NCBI RefSeq assembly: GCF_000165735.1 | Contig: NZ_GL538186.1 | Coordinates: forward strand, 1-50,784 | DNA length: 50,784 nt | Direction: 5' to 3' | Origin: Megasphaera micronuciformis F0359 | GTDB lineage: Bacteria; Bacillota; Negativicutes; Veillonellales; Megasphaeraceae | Shown here: positions 16,198 through 24,420 of the stretch, one piece after another | Layout: each line of letters begins with the position of its first letter | Position numbering within the stretch: position 1 is the first letter of the stretch | Made by a program: the position numbers and the translations under genes | Notes under the pieces: model-generated | Seen by the model: the letters and a program-made list of their open reading frames with translations, nothing else | Told to the model about the DNA's origin: nothing | Database searches by the model: none

Positions 16198-16578
16198 CTA
16201 CCCCCTGAAGATTTCGCACGACCGATAACCGGAATACTGCGTCGGGTCACCCGTAAGGTCTTCAGGTGTGATCGAGCCTTCAAGCTCTTTTATTCGTCCC
16301 TGGATATATGCAAGTTTCTTTCCGTAAAAGTCGTCCGTTTCGCCGCCACGGCCATAAGCCCCGGGCAAGCTGTACGCCTTTCGCACACATGTCTCACGAT
16401 ACGTATACAGTGTTACAAGCTCATCTGCCACAAAACTACGGATAACCTTTGCTTGCTCAACTCCAAGACGCTGTGCGAACAAATACAGCCACTTTTCGGC
16501 AATGGCAAGGTCGTTCTTGGTGACGTTTTTTCCAAGTAACTCGTCCGTAAATGCCATTTCGGCCAAGTCATATAACAT
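16198..16578 (-). CDS. Head-tail connector (adaptor-like), 126 aa
   Basis: Two nearby starts (16584, 16578) exist. The second has better spacing from aaagggag. The helical protein (FTDELLGKNVTKNDLAIAEKW, then SFVADELVTLYTYRETC) is in the slot for an adaptor that binds under the portal. I do not assign a named family with confidence. Confidence 0.55.
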   Translation of the reverse strand: MLYDLAEMAFTDELLGKNVTKNDLAIAEKWLYLFAQRLGVEQAKVIRSFVADELVTLYTYRETCVRKAYSLPGAYGRGGETDDFYGKKLAYIQGRIKELEGSITPEDLTGDPTQYSGYRSCEIFRG

Positions 16579-16593
16579 GTGCATTCACTCCCT

Positions 16594-17073
16594 TTAAAAT
16601 TTGAATTCAATCTCACATGCTTGGCCATTACTATACTTTTGTTCAATGGCATCACATATGTCTTTAGTGGCAAGCTTGGTATACTGGCCGAATATCTTAA
16701 TGATGTCCGGCCTTTTCGTATCTAGCGCTCTATACAAGAACGGATCCATGCGATTACCGGGATGAAGAACGTTTTTTGCGAACAAAAACGAGTTACCGCC
16801 AGTCGGGACCCATCGCAAAGCCTTACGATTCTTAGGCCGTATCATGTGCGGCCGTGTGCCTTCGTGAACGAACGGCCCATAATCGGCCAATCCCTCATCA
16901 AGATATACAACGGCACTCTTGTCGGTTAACATTCGCATGTCAATAGAGCGAGTCAAATCGCCCGTTCGTGACGTGTAATTGTGATGCGTTTGTGCTTCGT
17001 CCTGGACTTCAATGGCCGATGCCTTTACGGCCTGTCGTATTCTCTTATCGAACACATCCCGACTGACGCCCAT
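16594..17073 (-). CDS. HK97 gp10-like head-tail joining protein, 159 aa
   Basis: Conserved features of the HK97-gp10 family are visible: TSRTGDLTRSID near residues 34-45, YGPFVHEGTRPHMIRPKN near 65-82, and PFLYRALDTKRPDI near 113-126. These proteins act at the neck between capsid connector and tail. It is placed between capsid and tail genes as expected. The start is ATG after ggcgagtagt. Confidence 0.82.
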   Translation of the reverse strand: MGVSRDVFDKRIRQAVKASAIEVQDEAQTHHNYTSRTGDLTRSIDMRMLTDKSAVVYLDEGLADYGPFVHEGTRPHMIRPKNRKALRWVPTGGNSFLFAKNVLHPGNRMDPFLYRALDTKRPDIIKIFGQYTKLATKDICDAIEQKYSNGQACEIEFKF

Positions 17074-17074
17074 A

Positions 17075-17281
17075 CTACTCGCCTACCTGTTCTGTTTCTT
17101 CAGCCGGTTGTTCTACGGCTTCAGCCTTCTTCGCCTTTGTCTTTTTCGGCTTTTCTTCGACCGACTCCGTTTCTTCGGTCGGCTGTTCGTCCGCCACAAA
17201 CCCTTCGGCAATTAACTGCTGAAGACGGTATTCAGAATCGGCGTACTGAACTTCGTTAAGCCGAGTTACTCGAGTATTCAT
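17075..17281 (-). CDS. Small Lys/Glu-rich protein between capsid and neck genes, 68 aa
   Basis: A strong ribosome site (aaggaggtaccgt) precedes ATG 17281. The N-terminal half is a short folded-looking segment (VQYADSEYRLQQLIAEGFV). The second half is a low-complexity stretch of Glu, Lys, Pro and Ala. The position is that of lambda FI-type accessory head proteins, but no family is clear. Confidence 0.5.
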   Translation of the reverse strand: MNTRVTRLNEVQYADSEYRLQQLIAEGFVADEQPTEETESVEEKPKKTKAKKAEAVEQPAEETEQVGE

Positions 17282-17292
17282 ACGGTACCTCC

Positions 17293-18213
17293 TTATGCTC
17301 CAGTATTAACGAATACACCCTTAAGCTTGTTGCTCGGAATCCACAGGTCATGGAATTTTCTGTAATCAAGCTTCCAAGCGTCCGCCTTTTGGTTTTCGTC
17401 CGGAGTGAAGATGCGGACCTTGTCTGTCTTAGATACGGCAATCGGTGCGCGCTGGGCAATGACAATCCAGTTAATATCCTTCGCTTGAGTATCAGCCTTA
17501 AAGCCGCCCGCTTCCTGTCCGCTTGTAGTACCGTTGTTAAATACGTACTGCGTCTTCATTCGAGCAGACGGTACGCCAATGATAGGAATTTCATTGTACG
17601 TCCGTACTTTTGTCGTTACCGTACCAGCTGTAAAGTCGCCCGTATCGATGAACTTCTGAATACCCTTTGCATTGTTAAGAATCGTGCGTACCTTGCGATT
17701 CATCACGATAACAAGCGGTTCGTCATCGCCTACAATATCCTGCACTGCCGTAATGTCATCGTCGAGCTGTGCCAGGATATTATCAGCCGTCGGCGTAAAC
17801 GTTGCCTTTTCTTGGCTTGCTGCTTTAGCCAACGCCGCAATACGGCTATAACGATATGCGTCTACTTCAGGAACGACCTGTAAACGTTGGAACTCACCCA
17901 TAACATTACCCGAAGAAGCCACAAAGTTCGTTTCATCAACACTCATTGCGTCGAGCGAAAAGCTTCTACCACGGTCCTGTGTAAGCTTATAGGTACCGAA
18001 TTTCAGCGTAACTGCACCCTGTACGAAGCCGCTATCACGGTCGTATGTCGCAAGTCCTGCCGTCGAGATTTCGGGCATTTTTACTTCATCGCCACCGTTA
18101 TAAATTACCTGTGTTGCGTTGGCTTCCATCCATGCCGATGTTGCTGTTGCGAGCATTTGTGCGTCAAGCCCGTCTTGGAAAATTTTTGCACATTCTAACG
18201 TATTAATCGCCAT
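17293..18213 (-). CDS. Major capsid protein, 306 aa
   Basis: The gene follows the scaffold and is preceded by gaaaggagac. The 306-residue length, the mixed alpha/beta composition, the internal PEISTAGLATYDRDSGFVQG segment and the C-terminal VRIFTPDENQKADAWKLDYR segment fit an HK97-fold coat protein of the kind found beside GP20-type scaffolds and MuF proteins. No protease gene is near, which also suits a separate scaffold. Confidence 0.82.
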   Translation of the reverse strand: MAINTLECAKIFQDGLDAQMLATATSAWMEANATQVIYNGGDEVKMPEISTAGLATYDRDSGFVQGAVTLKFGTYKLTQDRGRSFSLDAMSVDETNFVASSGNVMGEFQRLQVVPEVDAYRYSRIAALAKAASQEKATFTPTADNILAQLDDDITAVQDIVGDDEPLVIVMNRKVRTILNNAKGIQKFIDTGDFTAGTVTTKVRTYNEIPIIGVPSARMKTQYVFNNGTTSGQEAGGFKADTQAKDINWIVIAQRAPIAVSKTDKVRIFTPDENQKADAWKLDYRKFHDLWIPSNKLKGVFVNTGA

Positions 18214-18216
18214 TAT

Positions 18217-18849
18217 TTAGTCTCCTTTCGTTGCCTGAGATATCCCCAGTGCCGCTTCAAACTGTGCTTTTACATCATTGCCGGCATTCTGCCCGGAGCT
18301 TCCTTGTCCGCTGCCGCCGTTTTGGTTATCCTTTACCGCCCAAGGCTTACCCTTAAGCCATGTAGTGGCTGCGTCTTCAATCGTCCCGACAGTGCCGTCT
18401 TCTTTTTTGAATCCGTACTTGCCATCATCGCCGACTTCAATGCCGCCAACAATAAGCTTGGCGAACTCTTTCGGATCCATTGCGTTATGTTTCGTTAACG
18501 CATCGACCGTCTGTGCCATGATGTCTGTTTGGATTCGTTTTTGCTCGGCTTCTTGCCTTGCAGCCTTTTCGGTCTCGAACGATTTGGAAAGGTCATCGAA
18601 TTTCTTCAGCAGAGTCTTATATTCTGTCGTTTGCTCTCCTGCTCCCGGCTTTTGAAGTTCCGCAATTTGATTGGCCAACGTTTCCTTTGCTTCGGTTAAC
18701 GTCTTAACCAAAGCTTCAGCCTTTTCTTTGGCTTCTCGTTGCTCTTTCGACTCGCCGTTCAATTTCCCGACTTCCGCTTTAATGGTCTCCACCATCGCCG
18801 CACCGCCGTCGAGCTTTTCCAGTGCTGCATACAATTCTGCCATTGTCAT
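18217..18849 (-). CDS. Capsid scaffold protein (GP20-type), 210 aa
   Basis: ATG 18849 is chosen because aaggag lies about ten bases upstream; longer in-frame versions would read through a terminator hairpin. Residues 20-110 are a long charged coiled coil (KEQREAKEKAEALVKTLTEA and EKAARQEAEQKRIQ). The C-terminus is Gly/Ser/Asn-rich, then ends in a short helix (FEAALGISQATKGD). This matches GP20-type minor structural/scaffold proteins that guide capsid assembly and leave before DNA packaging. Confidence 0.85.
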   Translation of the reverse strand: MTMAELYAALEKLDGGAAMVETIKAEVGKLNGESKEQREAKEKAEALVKTLTEAKETLANQIAELQKPGAGEQTTEYKTLLKKFDDLSKSFETEKAARQEAEQKRIQTDIMAQTVDALTKHNAMDPKEFAKLIVGGIEVGDDGKYGFKKEDGTVGTIEDAATTWLKGKPWAVKDNQNGGSGQGSSGQNAGNDVKAQFEAALGISQATKGD

Positions 18850-18918
18850 GGTTCTCATTCTCCTTTTCGAACACATTAAATATATGTGATGCGGTCTCCT
18901 CCGCTTTTCACCAATAAA
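18850..18918 (-). promoter_or_regulatory. Scaffold leader conserved in the remnant prophage
   Basis: The stretch from the first terminator to the scaffold start is identical to 649-717 of the remnant, even though coding sequence next to it has changed. It holds a gcgg-aggaga-ccgc hairpin and an imperfect palindrome cacattaaatatatgtg. A promoter could lie here (tatatt) but no good -35 is visible. Confidence 0.4.
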
Positions 18919-18920
18919 AA

Positions 18921-18981
18921 ATGCCCTACGCACCACTGCGCAAGGCATGAAAAAAGACCCTCGGCATTACCCGTTGGGTCT
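18921..18981 (-). terminator. Two tandem terminators before the scaffold gene
   Basis: Minus-strand hairpins 18955-18981 (agaccc/gggtct, then tttttt) and 18921-18948 (atgcc-ttgcgca/tgcgta-gggcat, then ttttttatt). They lie in the middle of the late operon, right after the candidate immunity gene, so either late transcription is antiterminated or capsid genes have an additional promoter. Confidence 0.7.
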
Positions 18982-19192
18982 AAATTTCTTTGATTGATTG
19001 AATTTCGTTTACAAACAGTTCAACCGAGTACCCCTTCTGTTGTAACGATATGGATGCCGGATCCGGCTCATTATCCGCACCAGACGTACAGGATACGAGT
19101 CTACCTGTAAAAAGACTACCGTCAACATCAGTAACCTCAAAAGTGCAAGACTTGGCATTCTTAACAAACCCAAATACTGCATCTTCAGTCAT
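18980..19192 (-). CDS. Candidate immunity protein for the MuF toxin domain, 70 aa
   Basis: The protein is a 70-residue acidic beta-rich product (FEVTDVDGSLFTGRLVSCTSG, then ISLQQKGYSVELFVNEIQSIKEI). It follows the MuF gene with a one-base gap, and its ribosome site gaaaggagcgg lies within the last MuF codons. In the remnant prophage the same slot holds a different 70-codon gene behind a different MuF tail. Co-variation of toxin tail and small neighbour is the pattern of toxin-immunity pairs. The function is inferred from context; no immunity family was recognised. Confidence 0.6.
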   Translation of the reverse strand: MTEDAVFGFVKNAKSCTFEVTDVDGSLFTGRLVSCTSGADNEPDPASISLQQKGYSVELFVNEIQSIKEI

Positions 19193-19193
19193 T

Positions 19194-20741
19194 TTACCGC
19201 TCCTTTCTAGGTACTATGTGAATTCCTTTATTTGAAATATGTACGGTTGCAAGACTAGTCCTAGTCATCTCTCCCGTTTCTTTATTCACAGTATAGCCAA
19301 TATGCGGTGATATATCAATAAGCACTTTATGACTCCAATTTCCGTTTTTTGTCATTTGTATTCCACTAGCATCAATGGCATCCTTTATGGCTTTGATTAC
19401 ATCTGCATTAGGGATTTCATACTCATAATAGCTTTTATTATCTTCGGGCTTGTATAGTTCATGCCCTTTTGTGTGCATTCCTTGCCGTGGAACGTATTCG
19501 CTCATAAAGAATGGTGAATTAATATAATCCTTAACCCGTTTTATAACATCATCAACCGCTTCTCCCTCAAGGCGTTTCCCTAATTTCCCTACGTTTACTT
19601 TGCCATTCTTAACATATGCTTTCAAACTTTCAGGAACAGGAACTCGTGCGTTGAATCCATCGTGGCTTATTCCTCTTACTTTTTCAGACCACGACAAAAA
19701 ACCTTTATTTACTAAATTTCTACCATGGACACCAAGTAGCCGCTCTTGCTCTCGTTTCGGAAGCGTATCGATGTATGCCTTTCCACCCTTATCAACATTA
19801 TCCTTTTGCTTGCTTATGTCAATCATGCCGTCAACAATTGGCTTGATTCGACATAAGCAGTGAGGATGTGCAGGGAGCTTCGGGAATTTATCCTTCGGGA
19901 ATATACCCTTGCCAAGTCCGTACAAATCGGCGTGTGCGTATACGTCGCAAATATCGCACTTCGGATGTCTATCGGAGAGTTTCCATTGAAACGCCACAAT
20001 GTCCGGGTCATCCATATATTTAGCCATGACTCCATCAGCATAGGCTCTCGCTCGTTCCGTACGTGCAATCCGTTCAGCGGTATACCTGGTCTTTTCTTGT
20101 ACTGCGGTATCGATAGCCTTGCTTACGTTTTGCTTTGCCCCGTTTTCGATGGCGTCCATGACTTCACTATACGCTGCTCTTAGCCCCGGCGTTGTTCCTT
20201 GCTCAATAAGCTTTCGTGCGTGACGTATGGCTGCCTTCCATTCAGCGACCGCTTCTTCGTCAAGCCAATCGGGAACAGGGAAGTCCTTCACCTCTTGAAT
20301 GAATTCGGGTATATCTTGCTCAGGAATAATGCCGCCTTTGCCGTATCCGTCAAATAGCTTCTTGGCCGTCTTGGCTGCCGACTCGCCTTCCTTAATAGCC
20401 TTGCCGATGACCTCGGCCGATTCGGCCTGGACCTTCTTGCTGTTCTTATACATGCGTTCAGAAAGATTTACGCCGTCATCGGTCCATGCCTTGCCCATGG
20501 CTTCCGATATAGCTTCTCGCTCAAACTTGGCCGCCGCTTGTTTCTTCCCGTACCCTTCAGCAAAATCGCCTACAAGGTCGTCGAGCAAATCCTTGTAAAG
20601 GTGCCGCATAACCGGATAACGGTGATACGCCACTTTTACGGCTTCTTTAGGGTCCATACCGGCTAAGATTAAGGCCCGAAGAACTCGCTCGAAACCGTCT
20701 AAATTATTCTCCAGGTTGTTCTGCGTTCTGTCCTTCGGCAT
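19194..20741 (-). CDS. MuF-type head morphogenesis protein with C-terminal toxin 50-like domain, 515 aa
   Basis: Residues 1-225 are helical. Residues 225-300 carry the MuF core (IARTERARAYADG, then WKLSDRHPKCDICDVYAHADLYG and AHPHCLCRIKP, with a probable zinc-binding Cys/His set). A conserved linker (KREQERLLGVHGR) ends at about 341. Residues 342-515 are variable. The segment RQGMHTKGHELY, the later GNWSHKVLIDISPHIGYTVNKE with TG, and the ending HISNKGIHIVP match the pattern I know for polymorphic toxin type 50 (predicted RNase), which is often fused to MuF proteins. So the virion may carry a toxin into the next host. The start lies inside the portal gene, 38 bases before its stop. Confidence 0.78.
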   Translation of the reverse strand: MPKDRTQNNLENNLDGFERVLRALILAGMDPKEAVKVAYHRYPVMRHLYKDLLDDLVGDFAEGYGKKQAAAKFEREAISEAMGKAWTDDGVNLSERMYKNSKKVQAESAEVIGKAIKEGESAAKTAKKLFDGYGKGGIIPEQDIPEFIQEVKDFPVPDWLDEEAVAEWKAAIRHARKLIEQGTTPGLRAAYSEVMDAIENGAKQNVSKAIDTAVQEKTRYTAERIARTERARAYADGVMAKYMDDPDIVAFQWKLSDRHPKCDICDVYAHADLYGLGKGIFPKDKFPKLPAHPHCLCRIKPIVDGMIDISKQKDNVDKGGKAYIDTLPKREQERLLGVHGRNLVNKGFLSWSEKVRGISHDGFNARVPVPESLKAYVKNGKVNVGKLGKRLEGEAVDDVIKRVKDYINSPFFMSEYVPRQGMHTKGHELYKPEDNKSYYEYEIPNADVIKAIKDAIDASGIQMTKNGNWSHKVLIDISPHIGYTVNKETGEMTRTSLATVHISNKGIHIVPRKER

Positions 20742-22104
20742 TTACATCACCCTTATCACCCGGCATCGGCTCAAACCATTGCTTCATTAAGTCCCTATCC
20801 CGTTCAGCCTCATCAAAGCCTTCTTCTATCTCGCTTACGATGTCATCATACGTATCAGGCTCAATATTTGGCATATACGCCTCCAGGACTTTCTTACTTA
20901 CTTCAGCGGAGAACGTATCAGATCTAAACCCAAGGTCCAGTGCCTGTTGTGCCTGAGACAGCGATTCGGTAACGTCGTTAATCTGAAAATCTCGAGGATA
21001 TTCAACTTCATAGCTAACGGTTTCCTTCGCCCACAATTCGTACAGCCCAATGATATCCTTTTCAGCCTCTTCACACTGAACGGAAAAGTCCGCCAGGCGT
21101 TGGTTGGTTCGTTCAAAATCCCATTGTTTGGCCACACCACTCTTTGACTGCTCTACGCCAACTACTGAATCAATGCCGCTCATGCGATACATTTCCTTAA
21201 TGAGTCGGTCAATTTGTGCCATCAGCACCTCAGCTGGCCCTTTATCCGGAGCAATAAATGCCGGTGCGTGAGACGACTCTTGCGGATACAGCAGCATGTT
21301 ATTTGTCCCGAGCGTTACGTCGGGAGTGCTGCCGTCTGCAGGCATCGTCAATACGGAGAACGTCTGATTGTTCAATATTTGCGTTAAGAGGCTGCACAGG
21401 TGGTACACATGGTAGTTTGTCTGTGCAATACTCAAAAATTCGGCAGGCGGTAAAATGTCCGTCTTTTTAGAGCTTCTACCGAACCACTGAACAACAGGAA
21501 TACGGCCAATGTTATGTGTACCATTTTTAATTTGGTTCCCGTTTTCGTCCAAGACCTGCCAATTCGTCGGAGTCCATATGTAATATCGTGTTTGTTTCTT
21601 TCGGTCAGCGTCGTAAATAACGTCCTTGTATGCGAACTTGATTAATATTCCCTTCTCATCAAACTGCCAGTCCGTAATGTGATGCGGCTCAACAGCCGTG
21701 AGATACGGTAAAGCTCGATTCTTGACGTTATCAGCCACCGATTCGCCGAACTCCACAACGTTATTCACGATGATATACATAACTCCGTATAGCTTGGCTA
21801 GGGTCGCTTGCTGACGTATATATTCCTGTAAGCTCGTGCCTTTGCGGTCTACGTCTTCCAAGAACACCTTGAACTTCTCCGTATCTTTATATTCACGCTT
21901 GATTGTATCTCGGAATATCGGATCTACCGACGCATTGACGATAGGACCGGTGTAATTCAAATAATACGCAAGCTTCTTACGAAAGGCGTAATTCGGCGTA
22001 CTTTCCCTCGGATGACGAACCAAGCCACGGCCAACAGAAAACAGGCCTGTACCGTAATATGCGTCTTTTAGTAACTTATATCCATACAGTTTTTCAGAGT
22101 CCAT
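20704..22104 (-). CDS. Portal protein, 466 aa
   Basis: The protein forms the dodecameric vertex through which DNA enters. The sequence has the usual portal layout: an N-terminal wing (KKLAYYLNYTGPIVNASVDPIF), a clip/stem region with ILPPAEFLSIAQTNYHVYHL, the segment RLIKEMYRMSGIDSVVGVEQSK and a C-terminal acidic tail. It lies between the large terminase and MuF genes. The ribosome site aggagtaaaaat precedes ATG 22104. Confidence 0.88.
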   Translation of the reverse strand: MDSEKLYGYKLLKDAYYGTGLFSVGRGLVRHPRESTPNYAFRKKLAYYLNYTGPIVNASVDPIFRDTIKREYKDTEKFKVFLEDVDRKGTSLQEYIRQQATLAKLYGVMYIIVNNVVEFGESVADNVKNRALPYLTAVEPHHITDWQFDEKGILIKFAYKDVIYDADRKKQTRYYIWTPTNWQVLDENGNQIKNGTHNIGRIPVVQWFGRSSKKTDILPPAEFLSIAQTNYHVYHLCSLLTQILNNQTFSVLTMPADGSTPDVTLGTNNMLLYPQESSHAPAFIAPDKGPAEVLMAQIDRLIKEMYRMSGIDSVVGVEQSKSGVAKQWDFERTNQRLADFSVQCEEAEKDIIGLYELWAKETVSYEVEYPRDFQINDVTESLSQAQQALDLGFRSDTFSAEVSKKVLEAYMPNIEPDTYDDIVSEIEEGFDEAERDRDLMKQWFEPMPGDKGDVNAEGQNAEQPGE

Positions 22105-22115
22105 ATTTTTACTCC

Positions 22116-23525
22116 TTAATAAATATTGACGTGTGCCGCTTTAATTTGCGGTGCGTTTATCTTCTCGGCAATGCCCGTCGTGGCATCAGGTGCGTCATCG
22201 TGAGCATTCTTGCCCTCACGTTGATAACGGGTCATCGCTCTGTGATATTCAGGCCATCGGTCTTTCCAGTTGGTCGGGAAATAAATATGCTCCATGACCC
22301 ATGTTGAATTAGAAAGTATTCGTGCCGTCTTATTTTTCGTCTGTGCGAACGTATTGATGACCGTCTTGTTCGACTTGTATGTGTCTTGTAGGATTCTTCG
22401 TACTTGCCGTGCAAAGCCTCGGCCACCGTTGTTTGATTCGAAGTCAACAACGTTCACGCCATTCTTATATAACATGGCGGCCGTTGCCGGCTCCGTCTCT
22501 TCCATAGCGTCTTTCGTATACAGAAGGTCAAGCACATAAGCTTCGCCGTTATACACGCCGTACACAATCGAGCAAAGGTAATCGGATCCTGTATCAGCCG
22601 TATCCGTATAATTCCGAATGGCCGTAAATAACGGATTGCCGTTTGCATCCGTCGGGATGCGGTCATACGTTTTAAAGCTCGAATATAGCTGGCCTTTGAG
22701 GTCTATCGGCTCCTGCTGATAGTTGGCACTGGCGATGTCGGCACCCATAGCACGTACTTTTTCTTCATAACTGCGTCGGGATAATATCTCATCGCAGAGC
22801 ATGGTACCGTCCGGCTGCAACGCCTGCATCGTAATCACCTTGGCCGCCTTACCAAAATGTTCAATGGCTCGACCGGCAAGGTCGTCGCTCGCCCATCTCG
22901 TCATGATGATGAGTATCTTACCGCCCTCTTCAAGACGGCTTAGCATTGTGTTTGTAAACCACAGCCAGGATTTTTCTTTCGCTGTTTCGTTGTAAGCTTC
23001 TTCGGCGTTCTTTATAATATCGTCGATAATAAGAAGTGAACAGCCAAAGCCGGTTGCCGTCCCTGACGGAGACGTGGCCAAGTATGAATTGTAGCCACCG
23101 TCAAGCGACCACATATCCATGGCTGCATCACCACGTTTTATACGGACGTTCGGAAAGATATCGGAGTAAACCGTGATATTATCATCAGCCTTAACCTCTT
23201 GGATCGCATTTCGAACATTCTTAGCAAACGTCGCCGAAAGAATATTATTATACGAACCGGTCATTATCTTTTCAGCCGGATTGCGGCCTAATACCCATTC
23301 GACAAATAAACTCGCCGTTCTGCTTTTTCCATGCCGTGGCGGTTCATTAATAATAAGCACTTTGGCCTTCTCATCTTCATAGAACGCTTGTAACGCTTCA
23401 CATAGCTCAACAAGATACCGCCGTTCAGGCTTATAAAAGTCTGAGGCCATTAAATTGCAAAAATAAAAGAACTCACGCCGTGCGAGTTCTCGTTTTGCTT
23501 GCCGTTTAATGCGTTCGTCAATCAT
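22116..23525 (-). CDS. Terminase large subunit, 469 aa
   Basis: This is the packaging motor ATPase and nuclease. Walker A is NEPPRHGKSR (about residue 57-66), Walker B SLLIIDDI (about 164-171), and the nuclease half shows RNYTDTADTGSDYL and FESNNGG with later acidic DDAPD. ATG 23525 is chosen over an upstream TTG; the start overlaps the small terminase stop by eight bases. Confidence 0.92.
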   Translation of the reverse strand: MIDERIKRQAKRELARREFFYFCNLMASDFYKPERRYLVELCEALQAFYEDEKAKVLIINEPPRHGKSRTASLFVEWVLGRNPAEKIMTGSYNNILSATFAKNVRNAIQEVKADDNITVYSDIFPNVRIKRGDAAMDMWSLDGGYNSYLATSPSGTATGFGCSLLIIDDIIKNAEEAYNETAKEKSWLWFTNTMLSRLEEGGKILIIMTRWASDDLAGRAIEHFGKAAKVITMQALQPDGTMLCDEILSRRSYEEKVRAMGADIASANYQQEPIDLKGQLYSSFKTYDRIPTDANGNPLFTAIRNYTDTADTGSDYLCSIVYGVYNGEAYVLDLLYTKDAMEETEPATAAMLYKNGVNVVDFESNNGGRGFARQVRRILQDTYKSNKTVINTFAQTKNKTARILSNSTWVMEHIYFPTNWKDRWPEYHRAMTRYQREGKNAHDDAPDATTGIAEKINAPQIKAAHVNIY

Positions 23526-23997
23526 CGGCAATCAGCTTCTTTATATCTTCCGACTTAACGCCATCAAAGGGATTATTCTCAATCTTTGCTTGCATATCGA
23601 CGTTCTTGACGTCTCTCCATAAGTCAGGCCGTCTGTTCTTCAGCCAGAAGATTTGCGCTGTTACATCAGGCCTTTCCCGCTTAGTTACAACCTTCGTCAC
23701 TGCAAGGCCTAGCGGTTCACCGTTAGGGGCATACGTCATTTCTTTCGTAATCTCGTTATACTCATACCCCATAGCTCGTTTAAGCAGCGCATTTTCAACC
23801 TCAATATCAACGACTTCCTTACCTCTTTTTAAGGCGTCAGAAAAGTCAGGGTATTTCTTCTTCCAGGAATATAAAGTGTCTCGACTAATGCCGATATGAG
23901 CCGCTATTTCGGCGTCAGTCGCTCCGTCACGAGTCCAAGCCTGTAACCGCAAAAGATTATCAGGCTGAAGCCACTGTACATATTTACCTTTTGCCAT
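23518..23997 (-). CDS. Terminase small subunit, 159 aa
   Basis: The N-terminus contains a helix-turn-helix (AEIAAHIGISRDTLYSWKKK, about residues 29-48) that would bind the packaging site. Then comes a helical oligomerisation part (FSDALKRGKEVVDIEVENALLKRA), followed by LKNRRPDLWRD, a common small-terminase motif. It has a strong ribosome site (ggaggtgag). It begins the packaging cluster. Confidence 0.88.
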   Translation of the reverse strand: MAKGKYVQWLQPDNLLRLQAWTRDGATDAEIAAHIGISRDTLYSWKKKYPDFSDALKRGKEVVDIEVENALLKRAMGYEYNEITKEMTYAPNGEPLGLAVTKVVTKRERPDVTAQIFWLKNRRPDLWRDVKNVDMQAKIENNPFDGVKSEDIKKLIADD

Positions 23998-24045
23998 TAC
24001 AGACTCACCTCCTTTAGTCCATTAGTTCATTGGCTGTTTGCTGTT

Positions 24046-24420
24046 TCATTCTTTTTTCCCTTCCATCGTTCGCATCAACAAGGCAATGTGTGCCTGTATC
24101 TCATTGTCTAGGTGATAGGTTATATCCATGTGACGTATGTCATGGGCTGAGATATTCAAGCCCTGACGATACCGATGTAAAAATACGGGCATTGACCGCT
24201 GTACTATTAAGTGCAGGTAATACGGAATAATCCCCCTTGGCCTTACGACTACGTATTTACTGTCGACTTCTTGGTCGTAGTCCAGGTATATCGTTTCTCC
24301 CTTGCTAGCGGATACCTGTATACCTATGCAGCCTTCGGGGTATATGGTGCCCTTTTTCGGCCTGCCTAAAATGTCGGCGACTTCTGTAATTTTGGCCGTT
24401 TTGTAATTTTTTAAGGTCAT
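24046..24420 (-). CDS. Half-size type I specificity subunit-like protein, 124 aa
   Basis: The sequence resembles one target-recognition region of a type I HsdS: KITEVADILGRPKKGTIYPE near the start, followed by VDSKYVVVRPR, and a C-terminal helix that would form the conserved spacer. Normal HsdS proteins have two such regions in about 400 residues; here there is only one, so a homodimer could act as a full subunit. It overlaps the methylase by four bases (ATGA). No restriction subunit is near, so this appears to be a methylation-only system. Confidence 0.65.
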   Translation of the reverse strand: MTLKNYKTAKITEVADILGRPKKGTIYPEGCIGIQVSASKGETIYLDYDQEVDSKYVVVRPRGIIPYYLHLIVQRSMPVFLHRYRQGLNISAHDIRHMDITYHLDNEIQAHIALLMRTMEGKKE

